Part shown: piece by piece, positions 20,509-27,525 of the stretch | Layout: every line of letters begins with the position of its first letter | Numbering within the stretch: the stretch's first letter is position 1 | IMG/VR virus record: IMGVR_UViG_3300008266_000205 | Location: 1 to 46,429 of that record | From: a virus | Length of the DNA: 46,429 nt | Direction: 5' to 3' (one strand) | Notes under the pieces: model-generated | What the model saw: only the letters and a program-made list of their open reading frames with translations | Database searches by the model: none | What the model was told of the DNA's origin: nothing | Position numbers and translations under genes: made by a program

Positions 20509-21078
20509 TTAATTCCACCATCCCTCCAATTTTTGTTCCAAAATTTTAAACAATAATTTTCTTGCTTTTAAGTGTCTTTCAATACCCATAGCCATACCCA
20601 AACCTTTAGGAGACCTAACATAACCTCGATATCTTGGGTTTTTTAGTACTGCTTTTTTAGTATTTGGGTATTTTGAAATATATTGGGCCGTATTATCATC
20701 AATATTGATAATATTTACCTCATGTAAGTTATTATTTATTGGCTTAAATTCTAAATCATCTATAGTATAGGCCAATATTTCTTGTTGATAATAGTCGGTT
20801 TTAATTTTTTCAATTAACTGTTCACAAATTCTCATATACCGAACCTCATCTTCCCATCCTTCAAATGTTTGTTTTTTTTCAATATAGTTGGCAGTGTTTT
20901 TTATTTTGAATTCTAATACATCCAAAATAAAACTATGGTCATAATCTCTATCTTTCCAAACAATAGGAAACCATTTCCATACGTTTTTACAACCTGTAAT
21001 AAACTTATGAGGGGTGTATTTGGCTTCCCATTTAACCCATCGATAAAGTTTCCAATACCATTGATTATAACTTTTCAT
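20509..21078 (-). CDS. Conserved phage protein, 189 aa
   Basis: Contains NVWKWFPIVWKDRDYDHSF, LEFKIKNTANYIEKKQ, RYMRICEQLIEKIKTDYY and an end LLFKILEQKLEGWWN. The 'WKWF..IWKDRDWD..YI...L..K' signature marks a family found in many large phages, usually as a hypothetical protein. The aromatic patch and the conserved Asp-Arg-Asp suggest metal or nucleic-acid contact, but no function is established. It begins 5 nt after the tRNA 3' end, so it is probably co-transcribed with the tRNA. Confidence 0.78.
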   Translation of the reverse strand: MKSYNQWYWKLYRWVKWEAKYTPHKFITGCKNVWKWFPIVWKDRDYDHSFILDVLEFKIKNTANYIEKKQTFEGWEDEVRYMRICEQLIEKIKTDYYQQEILAYTIDDLEFKPINNNLHEVNIINIDDNTAQYISKYPNTKKAVLKNPRYRGYVRSPKGLGMAMGIERHLKARKLLFKILEQKLEGWWN

Positions 21079-21082
21079 TTTG

Positions 21083-21156
21083 TGGACCCTGTAGGGATTG
21101 AACCTACGACCTACTGATTATGAGTCAGTTGCTCTAACCTACTGAGCTAAGAGTCC
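21083..21156 (-). tRNA. tRNA with anticodon CAT (Met or Ile2)
   Basis: 74 nt, complete cloverleaf. Acceptor GGACTCT/AGGGTCC with discriminator A; D-arm GCTC/GAGC; anticodon arm ACTGA-CTCATAA-TCAGT; T-arm GTAGG-TTCAATC-CCTAC. The anticodon CAT reads AUG, or AUA if the C is modified to lysidine. The body (CTTAGCTCAGT..GTTAGAGC) looks slightly more like the Ile2 type. CCA is not encoded, so the phage or host CCA-adding enzyme must finish it. Its first bases overlap the upstream protein-coding frame. Confidence 0.93.
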
Positions 21157-21278
21157 AATTTATTGTTGTTTCTTTTGTAGATTTTTTTAGAAGGTTTAAC
21201 TTTTTGTACCATGTTACGCCTAATTATTTGAGCAACATGACGTTTATTTAAACCATCTATTTTATCTTTATTTTTCAC
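21147..21278 (-). CDS. Tiny basic protein, 43 aa
   Basis: Frame from GTG 21278 to TAG 21147: VKNKDKIDGLNKRHVAQIIR, then NMVQKVKPSKKIYKRN. The pattern '(I)DGL....VA..IR...VQKVKPSKK.Y.RK' is a frequent small basic protein of Bacteroidota phages. The GTG is 6 bp past the -7 box of P8. The stop codon lies inside the tRNA 5' end, so mRNA and tRNA overlap by 10 nt. Confidence 0.72.
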   Translation of the reverse strand: MKNKDKIDGLNKRHVAQIIRRNMVQKVKPSKKIYKRNNNKLDS

Positions 21279-21284
21279 AACAAT

Positions 21285-21317
21285 GTAAATATACGAAAGA
21301 AAATTCAGATTTCCAAA
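21285..21317 (-). promoter_or_regulatory. Promoter P8
   Basis: Minus strand: TTTGG (21313-21317), 19 bp, TATATTTAC (21285-21293). It lies directly against the stop codon of the 21318 gene. Transcribes the 43-aa gene, the tRNA and the 20509-21078 gene. Confidence 0.88.
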
Positions 21318-21533
21318 TTATTCGTACATAATAATAAAATCACCAAAATATTTTTCCATAACCTCTAATAAATTTTCATAATCACCACTTGTTAGTTCTG
21401 TGTAAATAGGGTCCCAATTTAGACCCATTTTGTGACTTAGATCTTTAGCAACACCTAATAAAAAGAAAGCATTACCTTGTGGACCAGTAAGGTCGATTTC
21501 AATTTTACCTGATTGTGGGTTTTTAGTTCTCAT
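21318..21533 (-). CDS. Conserved phage protein, 71 aa
   Basis: MRTKNPQSGKIEIDLTGPQG from the ATG at 21533, chosen over a longer frame to 21590 that overlaps the upstream gene. Then NAFFLLGVAKDLSHKMGL and SGDYENLLEVMEKYFGDFI. This 'I.LTGPDGNAFYLLG.A..L......SGDY..L..VF...FGD' small protein is common in T4-like and other phages. Function unknown. The LTGPQGN loop resembles a nucleotide-binding turn but is not a Walker motif. Confidence 0.78.
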   Translation of the reverse strand: MRTKNPQSGKIEIDLTGPQGNAFFLLGVAKDLSHKMGLNWDPIYTELTSGDYENLLEVMEKYFGDFIIMYE

Positions 21534-21547
21534 TTGTTTATTTGTAA

Positions 21548-22018
21548 TTATATTCCTAACTGTTTTCTTACTTCTTGACAGTGCTTGCAACCTTTATTGC
21601 GATCTTTAGCTCGGTAAAACCCACTACAGTTACAACTAAGTTTTAAACCTGATTGTCTTACTGTGTAAAAATGACCTGGATCACTAGAGGATTCAAATTT
21701 CCAAGTGTTTTTTTCTTGGGGTTGATCTTTTACCTCAGGTTTAATCCAATTAATATCTTCAAATTGGGTTTTGGGATGAACTGGTTTCCAACCAGGGATA
21801 ATAAATTTATCACCATTTGAATCTACAAACAAGTGAGGTGTAATATAAGGATGAATGTAATCGTATTTAAATACACTCACCTTTTGAGAAATAATACTTG
21901 GTTCAGGTGTTTCTCCAAAACAAGTAGAAGGGGAATACCTGATTACCTCAGTATTGTAGGTAATGGTATTCCCCAACAAATGGATTTTTTTAGTTTTTGT
22001 AATTTTTAATAGTGGCAT
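21548..22018 (-). CDS. SWIM zinc-finger protein, 156 aa
   Basis: First gene of the P9 unit. The C-terminal 45 residues (TWKFESSSDPGHFYTVRQSG, LSCNCSGFYRAKDR, GCKHCQEVRKQLG) form a SWIM domain. It has CxC, then CxHC 13 residues on, so four zinc ligands are complete. The N-terminal part is beta-rich (IHLLGNTITYNTEVIRYSP). SWIM fingers bind DNA or proteins; proteins with this order recur in large T4-like phages. The precise role is unknown. Confidence 0.82.
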   Translation of the reverse strand: MPLLKITKTKKIHLLGNTITYNTEVIRYSPSTCFGETPEPSIISQKVSVFKYDYIHPYITPHLFVDSNGDKFIIPGWKPVHPKTQFEDINWIKPEVKDQPQEKNTWKFESSSDPGHFYTVRQSGLKLSCNCSGFYRAKDRNKGCKHCQEVRKQLGI

Positions 22019-22038
22019 AACCTTTATTTTCTTACCTT

Positions 22039-22071
22039 GTAAATATACGAAAGAAAATTCAGAAAGCCAAA
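22039..22071 (-). promoter_or_regulatory. Promoter P9
   Basis: Minus strand: TTTGG (22067-22071), 19 bp, TATATTTAC (22039-22047). The leader ends AAAGGTTATG at 22018. It drives the SWIM gene and the 71-aa gene behind it. Confidence 0.87.
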
Positions 22072-22086
22072 TAAAATTTAAAAAAA

Positions 22087-22350
22087 TTACTTATAGTATT
22101 GGCAGTACTTTGAGTCTTTTTCTAATTTTTTCTCAGTTTCCTTTTTTAGTCTATCAATGGTTGATTGTTTGATATGACCTTGAGGTAATTTTAATTTCTT
22201 ATGGATTTCCTCAGATGTTTTACCACTGACTGCCCAACACCCAACTTTTAGGTCCTGCATAAAACCAGCTGCGCTGTCTTTAACGTTGATTTCTTTTACC
22301 ACTTTAGAGATTTCCTCTCTGATGATTTGTCTTAGTTCAAATTGTTTCAT
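22087..22350 (-). CDS. Hypothetical phage protein, 87 aa
   Basis: The start MKQFELRQIIREEISKVV is a helix seen at the beginning of many structural or regulatory T4-like phage proteins. It continues AAGFMQDLKVGCWAVSGKT and HIKQSTIDRLKKETEKKL. The middle may be a small domain around GCWAVSGKTSEEI. No function assigned. The ATG is preceded by AATATATTTATAATT, a -7-like stretch without a -33 partner. Confidence 0.65.
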   Translation of the reverse strand: MKQFELRQIIREEISKVVKEINVKDSAAGFMQDLKVGCWAVSGKTSEEIHKKLKLPQGHIKQSTIDRLKKETEKKLEKDSKYCQYYK

Positions 22351-22370
22351 AATTATAAATATATTAAATT

Positions 22371-22541
22371 TTAAGATGCTTGTTGTTTATGATAATTTTC
22401 TTGTATTATTTGTAAATCTAATGTGAGAGCCATACATAATGTTTCTATACTACTCCAATCTGCCAACACCATTCTGCATAATATTTCATCAGGAATTGAA
22501 TAGAAATAATTGAGGACATCACCATATTGTTCAGTCTTCAT
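22371..22541 (-). CDS. Small protein, 56 aa
   Basis: Frame from ATG 22541 to TAA 22371: MKTEQYGDVLNYFYSIPDEI, then LCRMVLADWSSIETLCMALT and an end HKQQAS. Mostly helical. It overlaps the upstream frame by 11 nt. Evidence is the open frame and its fit in the otherwise full operon. Function unknown. Confidence 0.58.
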   Translation of the reverse strand: MKTEQYGDVLNYFYSIPDEILCRMVLADWSSIETLCMALTLDLQIIQENYHKQQAS

Positions 22542-22656
22542 ATTCGAGATCTTTCAACCATTGAGGTTGTTTTCTTTTAGGCTTATATTTTTTCTGGATT
22601 TCTTTAAGCCAAATGTTAAGTGTTTCTACTCTTTGTTTGTTTGAAGTTTTACTCAT
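22531..22656 (-). CDS. Tiny basic protein, 41 aa
   Basis: Frame from ATG 22656 to TGA 22531: MSKTSNKQRVETLNIWLKEI, then a Lys-rich patch (KKYKPKRKQPQWLKDL). Starts 2 nt after the stop of the 48-aa gene. Basic, with two Trp. Possibly nucleic-acid binding. No family recognised. Confidence 0.55.
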   Translation of the reverse strand: MSKTSNKQRVETLNIWLKEIQKKYKPKRKQPQWLKDLEYED

Positions 22657-22658
22657 AG

Positions 22659-22805
22659 TTATCTTCCTTGTCCTTGATATTTCTTTTTATATAATTTACT
22701 TTGTTTTAATTTACTATGTTTTGTTTTTGCATGTACACCTGGTCTTCTTACTTTTGGTTTTACTTTATGTAATATAGTTGCACTTGTTGATTTTCTAGCG
22801 GCCAT
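22659..22805 (-). CDS. Tiny very basic conserved protein, 48 aa
   Basis: Frame from ATG 22805 to TAA 22659: MAARKSTSATILHKVKPKVR, then RPGVHAKTKHSKLKQSKLY and the end KKKYQGQGR. The pattern 'RPGVHAKTK.S..K.SK.Y.K.Y.GQGR' is a short basic protein of unknown function that I recognise from T4-like cyanophages and Bacteroidota phages. Positive charge suggests nucleic-acid binding. Confidence 0.75.
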   Translation of the reverse strand: MAARKSTSATILHKVKPKVRRPGVHAKTKHSKLKQSKLYKKKYQGQGR

Positions 22806-22829
22806 ATCAATACATATGGATCCTTTTTA

Positions 22830-23372
22830 TCAAAGTTTAACCCATTTATCTTTATAGTTTTTTACCGAACCAACATATAAAGCATACTCATTTTTAATAG
22901 GTCTACCCGAATTGTATGCACCTGCAACCAACGTCCAATCTTTATGAATATTAAACCAATATTTAAGCATTTTCATACTTATTTGAACATTAAAATCAAC
23001 ATTGTAAAGTAATTCATTTTCTGTAACATGTTTACCCGCAAAATAATGAGCATATTTAGGAATAATTTGCATAGCTCCCTTTGCACCAGCATTAGAATGT
23101 TGAATAGGATTATAATTCCAATGGAATGGACCTTTATATCCTGTTTCTTTATATGCTATATTGTAGGCAACATATTTTGGGATTTTAAAACTATCACTCC
23201 ATTTTTCAATAGATTCATACATTTGAAGTGATACTACAGAATTAATTTTCTGTTCAAGAGAATCAAGTCGTTTGTTGGTATTATATATCATCAAACTCAT
23301 TTTTCCATATACCAGCACTGATAATATTCCTATTACCAGTATGATATACCAAAGTTTTATTTTATTGAACAT
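22830..23372 (-). CDS. Lytic transglycosylase (SLT domain), membrane-anchored
   Basis: 180 aa. An N-terminal anchor lies at residues 8-27 (WYIILVIGILSVLVYGKMS), with a coiled linker. The SLT domain follows: the catalytic Glu in IAYKETGYKG (Glu76), the GAKGAMQIIPKYA motif (SLT motif II), and GAYNSG (motif III). It cleaves the glycan chain of peptidoglycan between MurNAc and GlcNAc. It may serve lysis, or local wall degradation during entry. The membrane anchor and small size fit a local cutting enzyme rather than a free endolysin. Overlaps the upstream gene by 11 nt. Confidence 0.9.
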   Translation of the reverse strand: MFNKIKLWYIILVIGILSVLVYGKMSLMIYNTNKRLDSLEQKINSVVSLQMYESIEKWSDSFKIPKYVAYNIAYKETGYKGPFHWNYNPIQHSNAGAKGAMQIIPKYAHYFAGKHVTENELLYNVDFNVQISMKMLKYWFNIHKDWTLVAGAYNSGRPIKNEYALYVGSVKNYKDKWVKL

Positions 23373-23751
23373 TTGATTTTAAAATATTTTTTGCATTTTT
23401 TAGTCCTAATTCCCTCAATTTAGATTTAAACTGTTCAATTTCTTTTGATACAGAAATATGAAACTGACCACTTATTGTTTTGTTTGGGAAACAAGTATTT
23501 AGTAAGTTAAGTATTTCTTCTCTGTTATATACTGGGTTTTTATAAGCATAATACTCTTGGTATTGTTCTGCTGGAGTGAAATATTCTGGATTTTCCATTA
23601 CTTGACCCTTGGACAAGTAACTCTTATTGTGGGGAGAAACCCACAATGTTTTATCATAATAGAAACAATTTTCATTTTCACTCCACTTTACTTCGGTACC
23701 CACATCAGCATCAGGTAATTCCTTAATAACAATGTATAACTTATTTTCCAT
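23362..23751 (-). CDS. Hypothetical protein, 129 aa
   Basis: Unknown. Starts ENKLYIVIKELPDADVGTEV, a beta-strand module seen at the N-terminus of other phage proteins, followed by WSENENCFYYDKTLWVSPH. The second half (YNREEILNLLNTCFPNKT, HISVSKEIEQFKSKLRELG) is helical. Located between two membrane proteins, including the transglycosylase. No further function visible. Confidence 0.68.
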   Translation of the reverse strand: MENKLYIVIKELPDADVGTEVKWSENENCFYYDKTLWVSPHNKSYLSKGQVMENPEYFTPAEQYQEYYAYKNPVYNREEILNLLNTCFPNKTISGQFHISVSKEIEQFKSKLRELGLKNAKNILKSNVQ

Positions 23752-24047
23752 TATTCAACTGTATTTACAATTTTAGATGCATACATTTTAAATACTGCTT
23801 TTCCCACAGAATCACTGTAAATAACGTATTTACCTGTTTTACGATCCATGATAATAAGTTTATCTTCAGAATCCACAGCAATTCGAACTTCTTTGTTCAA
23901 AATAGTTTCATTTACTGCTTGTGGTTTTACTTTTAATTCCTGAAAGTAATAACCTAGACCAAACCCAGCAATCAAAGTAGTTACTACAATGAGAGAGTTC
24001 ATGAATCGAATAGCAATTGTTTTGATTTGTTGTTTATTGATTTTCAT
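23751..24047 (-). CDS. Membrane-anchored protein, 98 aa
   Basis: One transmembrane helix at about residues 12-33 (AIRFMNSLIVVTTLIAGFGL), then a small beta-rich domain on the outer side (VRIAVDSEDKLIIMDRKTG, YVIYSDSVGKAVFKMY). Similar to short signal-anchored phage proteins that sit in the inner membrane. It is one of a group of envelope proteins in the P15 operon. Function unknown. Confidence 0.68.
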   Translation of the reverse strand: MKINKQQIKTIAIRFMNSLIVVTTLIAGFGLGYYFQELKVKPQAVNETILNKEVRIAVDSEDKLIIMDRKTGKYVIYSDSVGKAVFKMYASKIVNTVE

Positions 24048-24058
24048 AACTTTGTTTT

Positions 24059-24580
24059 TTATTTTTTGTAAAATATAAATCCTTTAAAATCATCTCCCAA
24101 ATTAGTATCAGTAAATGACCAACCAGGAAATTTAGATAAATTTTTCAATAAAATAGTTTTATATAGTCTTCCTTTTTGAGGATCTGTTTTAGATAAAATA
24201 AAATCCTCATTTTTATTCCCAGCAAAAAAGGTTATTCCTGAGGGAGATTCATTGGTAATAAAATCTTTTAATATATCAAAAACTGTTTTAATAATTTTGA
24301 TTAAGGAAATATAATCATCTTTTTTATATTGGGATTGTTTTCCTTGTAAAGAATAAGACACATTATATACTTTTGTTGGGTTTGGGATATTAGAACTAAA
24401 TTCTATTGATTCAAGGTCATTTTTATCATATAGTTGGAAATCAACATATATTTTATCTCCGTCTTTATCTAAGAAATTATATTTGATTTTAGATATTTTA
24501 TTCCATTCATAAGGAGTAATATTTTCTAAATCACCTACTTCTTTTATTATTTGTTCATATAATAATACAAGTTTAATCAT
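24059..24580 (-). CDS. Hypothetical protein, 173 aa
   Basis: Mixed alpha/beta. MIKLVLLYEQIIKEVGDLEN and YEWNKISKIKYNFLDKDGD, then YVDFQLYDKNDLESIEFSS, and further on SLIKIIKTVFDILKDFITN. It ends with YKTILLKNLSKFPGWSFTD and FKGFIFYKK. No recognised family. First gene of the P15 operon, with its ATG 10 bp past the -7 box. Confidence 0.7.
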   Translation of the reverse strand: MIKLVLLYEQIIKEVGDLENITPYEWNKISKIKYNFLDKDGDKIYVDFQLYDKNDLESIEFSSNIPNPTKVYNVSYSLQGKQSQYKKDDYISLIKIIKTVFDILKDFITNESPSGITFFAGNKNEDFILSKTDPQKGRLYKTILLKNLSKFPGWSFTDTNLGDDFKGFIFYKK

Positions 24581-24590
24581 TTGTTATACA

Positions 24591-24623
24591 TCTAATATAA
24601 TAATATTTCTTGACAAATCCAAA
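24591..24623 (-). promoter_or_regulatory. Promoter P15
   Basis: Minus strand: TTTGG (24619-24623), 19 bp, TATATTAGA (24591-24599), a somewhat divergent -7. The spacer lacks the TTTCG seen before the box in P1-P10. Drives the transglycosylase operon down to 22087. Confidence 0.7.
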
Positions 24624-24624
24624 T

Positions 24625-24966
24625 TTAATTTGAATTCTTTTTGGGCCTACCCCGTTTTTTTACAACGGGGGTAGTTTTCAAAAGTTTAATTGAGTCAACA
24701 ATTCTTTGACAATCCTCATACCATTCTTCTCTTTCATAAACAGGTAGATTTTCTTGTAAAATGTCAATAAAATTATCTCGGTTGGCTGTAATATCTATGA
24801 TTTCACCTTCTTCCATACAATTTACAGAAAGCACGTGAATATGTTTTTTACTTGTTTTAATATTTTTTAAAATACCATCAACAATAGCTTTAGATATTCT
24901 GCTGTCTCTACGATCTACCAACTCCTGAAATTCCTCAGAATTGTTAACTGTTATTTCTAGTCCCAT
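24625..24966 (-). CDS. Hypothetical protein with C-terminal AT-hook-like motif
   Basis: 113 aa. LEITVNNSEEFQELVDRRDS, KAIVDGILKNIKTSKKHIH, VLSVNCMEEGEIIDITANR, then EREEWYEDCQRIVDSIKLL and the tail VKKRGRPKK. KRGRPKK is the core of an AT-hook that binds the DNA minor groove. The rest resembles small T4-like phage proteins of unknown role. The last codons of the gene form a GC-rich stem-loop (near 24646-24673) followed by promoter P15, so the end of the gene doubles as a structured element. Confidence 0.72.
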   Translation of the reverse strand: MGLEITVNNSEEFQELVDRRDSRISKAIVDGILKNIKTSKKHIHVLSVNCMEEGEIIDITANRDNFIDILQENLPVYEREEWYEDCQRIVDSIKLLKTTPVVKKRGRPKKNSN

Positions 24967-25148
24967 AGGTTTAAAAAATTTGTGTTTATGTTCTTTTCTC
25001 TCAATTTATCGAATTTTTCTTGATTCTCCAACATTTGGGTAGAAAGTTTTTCAAGTTGTTTGCGTTTTTGATTTTCAAAATCATTAACAATTAAATCGTG
25101 TTTTTTATGTTTTCCCTTCTTCAATAAAGGAACTTGTTTTTTACCCAC
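24957..25148 (-). CDS. Small basic coiled-coil protein, 63 aa
   Basis: GTG start at 25148: MGKKQVPLLKKGKHKKHDLI, followed by QKRKQLEKLSTQMLENQEKF and KLREKNI. A basic head with a helix typical of a dimeric coiled coil. It overlaps the next gene by 10 nt. Function unknown. Proteins of this composition often bind nucleic acid or scaffold. Confidence 0.6.
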   Translation of the reverse strand: MGKKQVPLLKKGKHKKHDLIVNDFENQKRKQLEKLSTQMLENQEKFDKLREKNINTNFLNLWD

Positions 25149-25160
25149 GATTATAAATAT

Positions 25161-25805
25161 TTAAAGACGAGAAATATATTCAGAACCATCTTCAGGAGGT
25201 TTTGATTCATATAAACCTAATTCCTTTAAACGTTGTTGGGTGTAATCATCTATTTCCCAATCCACTTTTGATTGATTTTTAACAACATGATCTTCAATAC
25301 CTTCCAATTGTTTATTGGTAAATAAATCTCCTTGATATAGAAAAAAACAATTATAACATAACAGTTCTAAATTACCTAAAGTATAATGTTGTTTGTTTCC
25401 ATTTTTGAAATTCAACAATAGGGGTGATTTATAATCTAAAACTCTATGTTCACAAAAACCACATTTATTACACTCTTCTTTTAAGTAACCTTCTCTTATT
25501 AATCTCCGTTTAATTTTATTTGGATCAAAGGAAGATGGATCTATTCTCCCCTCCAATAAATCTTTTAAAGCAAAATCCTTTTTTGAATGTCCATCTCTCA
25601 AAAATTTACTAATACCTTTACCTGAAGGGTTTTTGTGTTGCTCAAATAAATTAGCATGTCCTGGTTCTGTTGCTTCATAAAATTTCATCCATTTTTTCAA
25701 ATGGGTATATGAAACATTTAAATACCTTGCTCCTGCTCTAACCGATTTGGTTTTAGCCATTGCCGCAAGTATTAGTTCTTTAGGTAAAGGTTTTGGTAAT
25801 GGCAT
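25161..25805 (-). CDS. HTH protein with degenerate HNH/zinc domain, 214 aa
   Basis: An N-terminal helix-turn-helix lies at about residues 8-42 (ILAAMAKTKSVRAGARYLN, SYTHLKKWMKFYEA). The middle is basic (KKDFALKDLLEGRIDPSSF). A C-terminal zinc-type domain has ECNKCGFCEHRVLDYKSP, NGNKQHYTLGNLELLCYNC. It resembles an HNH endonuclease of the 'C..C ... H.(N)..NL.LLC.NCH' type. However, the first catalytic His and the last (NCHS) appear replaced (LLNF, NCFF), so cleavage activity is doubtful. A DNA-binding regulator built on an endonuclease fold is more likely. Confidence 0.72.
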   Translation of the reverse strand: MPLPKPLPKELILAAMAKTKSVRAGARYLNVSYTHLKKWMKFYEATEPGHANLFEQHKNPSGKGISKFLRDGHSKKDFALKDLLEGRIDPSSFDPNKIKRRLIREGYLKEECNKCGFCEHRVLDYKSPLLLNFKNGNKQHYTLGNLELLCYNCFFLYQGDLFTNKQLEGIEDHVVKNQSKVDWEIDDYTQQRLKELGLYESKPPEDGSEYISRL

Positions 25806-25806
25806 A

Positions 25807-26097
25807 TTATTTTAATTTAGTTTCCCTAAATCCATAAGGAATTTCTGAGTTTTCTTCTGGGTTGTCTAAGTGGGATTTTGTTTTGTGGAGTTTATTTTCA
25901 GCTTCCATGTATGCTTTATATTGTTCATGTTCTAGATGAATAGTTTCTATCCATGTATGATCTCCTTCTCCTTTCATTACGGTAATGACTCCTTTTTTCT
26001 GTACATCAGAACAACTCACACATCTAGTAGTATTAGGTAAAATTTCTAATCTTTTTGGGTGGATTGGTTGTTTACATTTCACACAAAGTTTATTCAT
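25807..26097 (-). CDS. DksA/TraR-type C4 zinc-finger protein, 96 aa
   Basis: The N-terminal KLCVKCKQPIHPKRLEILPN with TTRCVSCSDVQKKG gives CxxC-x17-CxxC, the DksA/TraR zinc finger. The long coiled-coil of full DksA is missing, as in TraR-like phage proteins. The C-terminal part (MKGEGDHTWIETIHLEHEQ) is different and partly helical. TraR-like proteins bind RNA polymerase through the secondary channel; whether this one does is unproven. Overlaps the next start by 8 nt. Confidence 0.8.
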   Translation of the reverse strand: MNKLCVKCKQPIHPKRLEILPNTTRCVSCSDVQKKGVITVMKGEGDHTWIETIHLEHEQYKAYMEAENKLHKTKSHLDNPEENSEIPYGFRETKLK

Positions 26098-26449
26098 TTA
26101 TATCTAGTTTTTTTAAAAATTCCCAAAGTTCATCAATTGTTTTCAAATATACATCTTCTGTGTTTTGATCTTCATCTTCAAATTCAATAGGCAATAATTT
26201 ACCTTCTTCATCAAACCGAGCATAAATCCACCATATAATTATTTCTGTTTTATTTTCCCCATACAATAATAATATGAAATTCTCGATAACTGCTAAATAT
26301 GGTTCAATAAAAGATGAAACATCAATTCCATAATTGTCCGCTAATTCTAATTCTCTGTTTCCACAATAATCTAAAGTTTCAACAATGTTTTTGAAAATAT
26401 CTTTTTCTGTTATTTGATGTTTTCGTTTATTTAAATTTAAATGATTCAT
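26090..26449 (-). CDS. Hypothetical protein, 119 aa
   Basis: Unknown. MNHLNLNKRKHQITEKDIFK, ETLDYCGNRELELADNYGI, YLAVIENFILLLYGENKTEII, WWIYARFDEEGKLLPIEFE, and an end TIDELWEFLKKLDINE. Acidic, helical. Similar proteins with a 'D..G.D...F..P...I.E.FI...YG' start occur in T4-like phages without known function. Overlaps the small upstream gene by 4 nt. Confidence 0.66.
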   Translation of the reverse strand: MNHLNLNKRKHQITEKDIFKNIVETLDYCGNRELELADNYGIDVSSFIEPYLAVIENFILLLYGENKTEIIIWWIYARFDEEGKLLPIEFEDEDQNTEDVYLKTIDELWEFLKKLDINE

Positions 26450-26604
26450 ATAATTTGTTTAACACCAAATATTTGTAAAAATTGTTTTAAAGATAAATGT
26501 TTTCTTGAGGCAAAATATTTTGCTGCCCCCAACCTAGAAACATCTACTGTTCTACCAATAGTTTCTTTGGTTTCGTCTTGTTTACTGTAAAACCCGTATA
26601 CCAT
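26446..26604 (-). CDS. Small conserved phage protein, 52 aa
   Basis: Frame from ATG 26604 to TGA 26446: MVYGFYSKQDETKETIGRTV, then SRLGAAKYFASRKHLSLKQF. The pattern 'YGFYS..D..KE.IG.......R..AAK.FA.RK.L.LK.FL.IF.V' is a small protein of T4-like phages and cyanophages that I recognise. Function unknown. First gene of the P14 unit, 8 bp past its -7 box. Its TGA overlaps the next ATG. Confidence 0.75.
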   Translation of the reverse strand: MVYGFYSKQDETKETIGRTVDVSRLGAAKYFASRKHLSLKQFLQIFGVKQII

Positions 26605-26612
26605 AATTGTAA

Positions 26613-26645
26613 TTAAATATAATTAAACTGTTTTGAATTTCCAAG
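26613..26645 (-). promoter_or_regulatory. Promoter P14
   Basis: Minus strand: CTTGG (26641-26645), 19 bp, TATATTTAA (26613-26621). It lies in the 42-bp gap after the glycosyltransferase cluster and drives the small genes from 26604 to 24625. Confidence 0.75.
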
Positions 26646-26646
26646 T

Positions 26647-27525
26647 TTAAATTACCTCAAATTCTATTTCTATATCTGAAAATCCCCAGTTTTCTGAATT
26701 TGTTGTTTTTTCTTGGAATGTTATTGCTCTGTGAATATCGTTGGCTTTTTTATTGATACCCTCAGCATAACCTCCTCCACCCCAACCTTTAGAACCATGG
26801 TTTATATGAAACATAGGAGGATTAAAAATAGCTTTTAAACCAAACCCATGTTTAACTGCTTTTTTCTGAACATTAGTATCAGCATATAAAGGATATATAA
26901 GTTCTTCTTCAAATCCTCTAATTTCATTCCATACATGTTTAGGGGCTATCTGAAAATCCCCACAACAATTAATTATACTGTAATCATCTCCATCAACTGT
27001 TTTTTCTTCAACTATACGTTTTTCAGAATTAACATAAATATAATCTCTAAGCTTATCCCATTCATGAAATTTAAGTTCACCTCCATGAAATTCTTTAATA
27101 ATTTCCCAAGTAACTTCTCTACGACTTAAAGTAATCATAGTATTGTTATCACTTTTATTAATTATTTTTTCAACATCTTCTTGTTTTGGATGGATGATAT
27201 CAATATTGGTTGAAACAATATAATCTCCTTCAGCTCTACGAATACCAATATTTCGAGCCAATACCTCACAACATAATTGAGCATGTGAATTATACCCGGT
27301 AAGTTGAGAAGCAGCTGATGGTGGGATAACAAAATGTTTTAGATTACCTTTTAATTGAAGATTATCTTTAATATCCCAAAGTAAACTATGGGTGGGTGAA
27401 TTCCAATCAACATATATTACTTCATCATATGTGTTAATAGCTGAATTAATAGCGTATGTTGCTCGTTCATTTAAATGACCTCCATAGTTATCATTTCTTG
27501 AAATTATAACTGCTGTAATTTTCAT
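26647..27525 (-). CDS. GT-A type glycosyltransferase (GT2-like), 292 aa
   Basis: N-terminal GT-A pattern: KITAVIISRNDNYGGHLNER, then VIYVDWNSPTHSLLWDI and the acceptor-side block NIGIRRAEGDYIVSTNIDII, the 'A.N.G...A.GDYI...D.D' type signature with a DXD-like NID. Later IINCCGDFQIAPKHVWNEI and EEELIYPLYADTNVQKKA. NHGSKGWGGGGYAEG is a glycine-rich loop near the end. The donor sugar cannot be told. Last of the glycan cassette, with its start overlapping the upstream stop by 4 nt. Lengths of related GT2 enzymes agree. Confidence 0.82.
   Translation of the reverse strand: MKITAVIISRNDNYGGHLNERATYAINSAINTYDEVIYVDWNSPTHSLLWDIKDNLQLKGNLKHFVIPPSAASQLTGYNSHAQLCCEVLARNIGIRRAEGDYIVSTNIDIIHPKQEDVEKIINKSDNNTMITLSRREVTWEIIKEFHGGELKFHEWDKLRDYIYVNSEKRIVEEKTVDGDDYSIINCCGDFQIAPKHVWNEIRGFEEELIYPLYADTNVQKKAVKHGFGLKAIFNPPMFHINHGSKGWGGGGYAEGINKKANDIHRAITFQEKTTNSENWGFSDIEIEFEVI

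Noticed and set aside
24646-24673. GC-rich stem-loop as a terminator
   Set aside because: It is coding (VVKKRGRP) and is not followed by a run of T on the minus strand. It may still affect transcription, but a terminator call is not supported.
22350-25160. T4 late promoter TATAAATA on the plus strand
   Set aside because: The motif points in the direction opposite to all genes here and occurs in AT-rich gaps where it is expected by chance.
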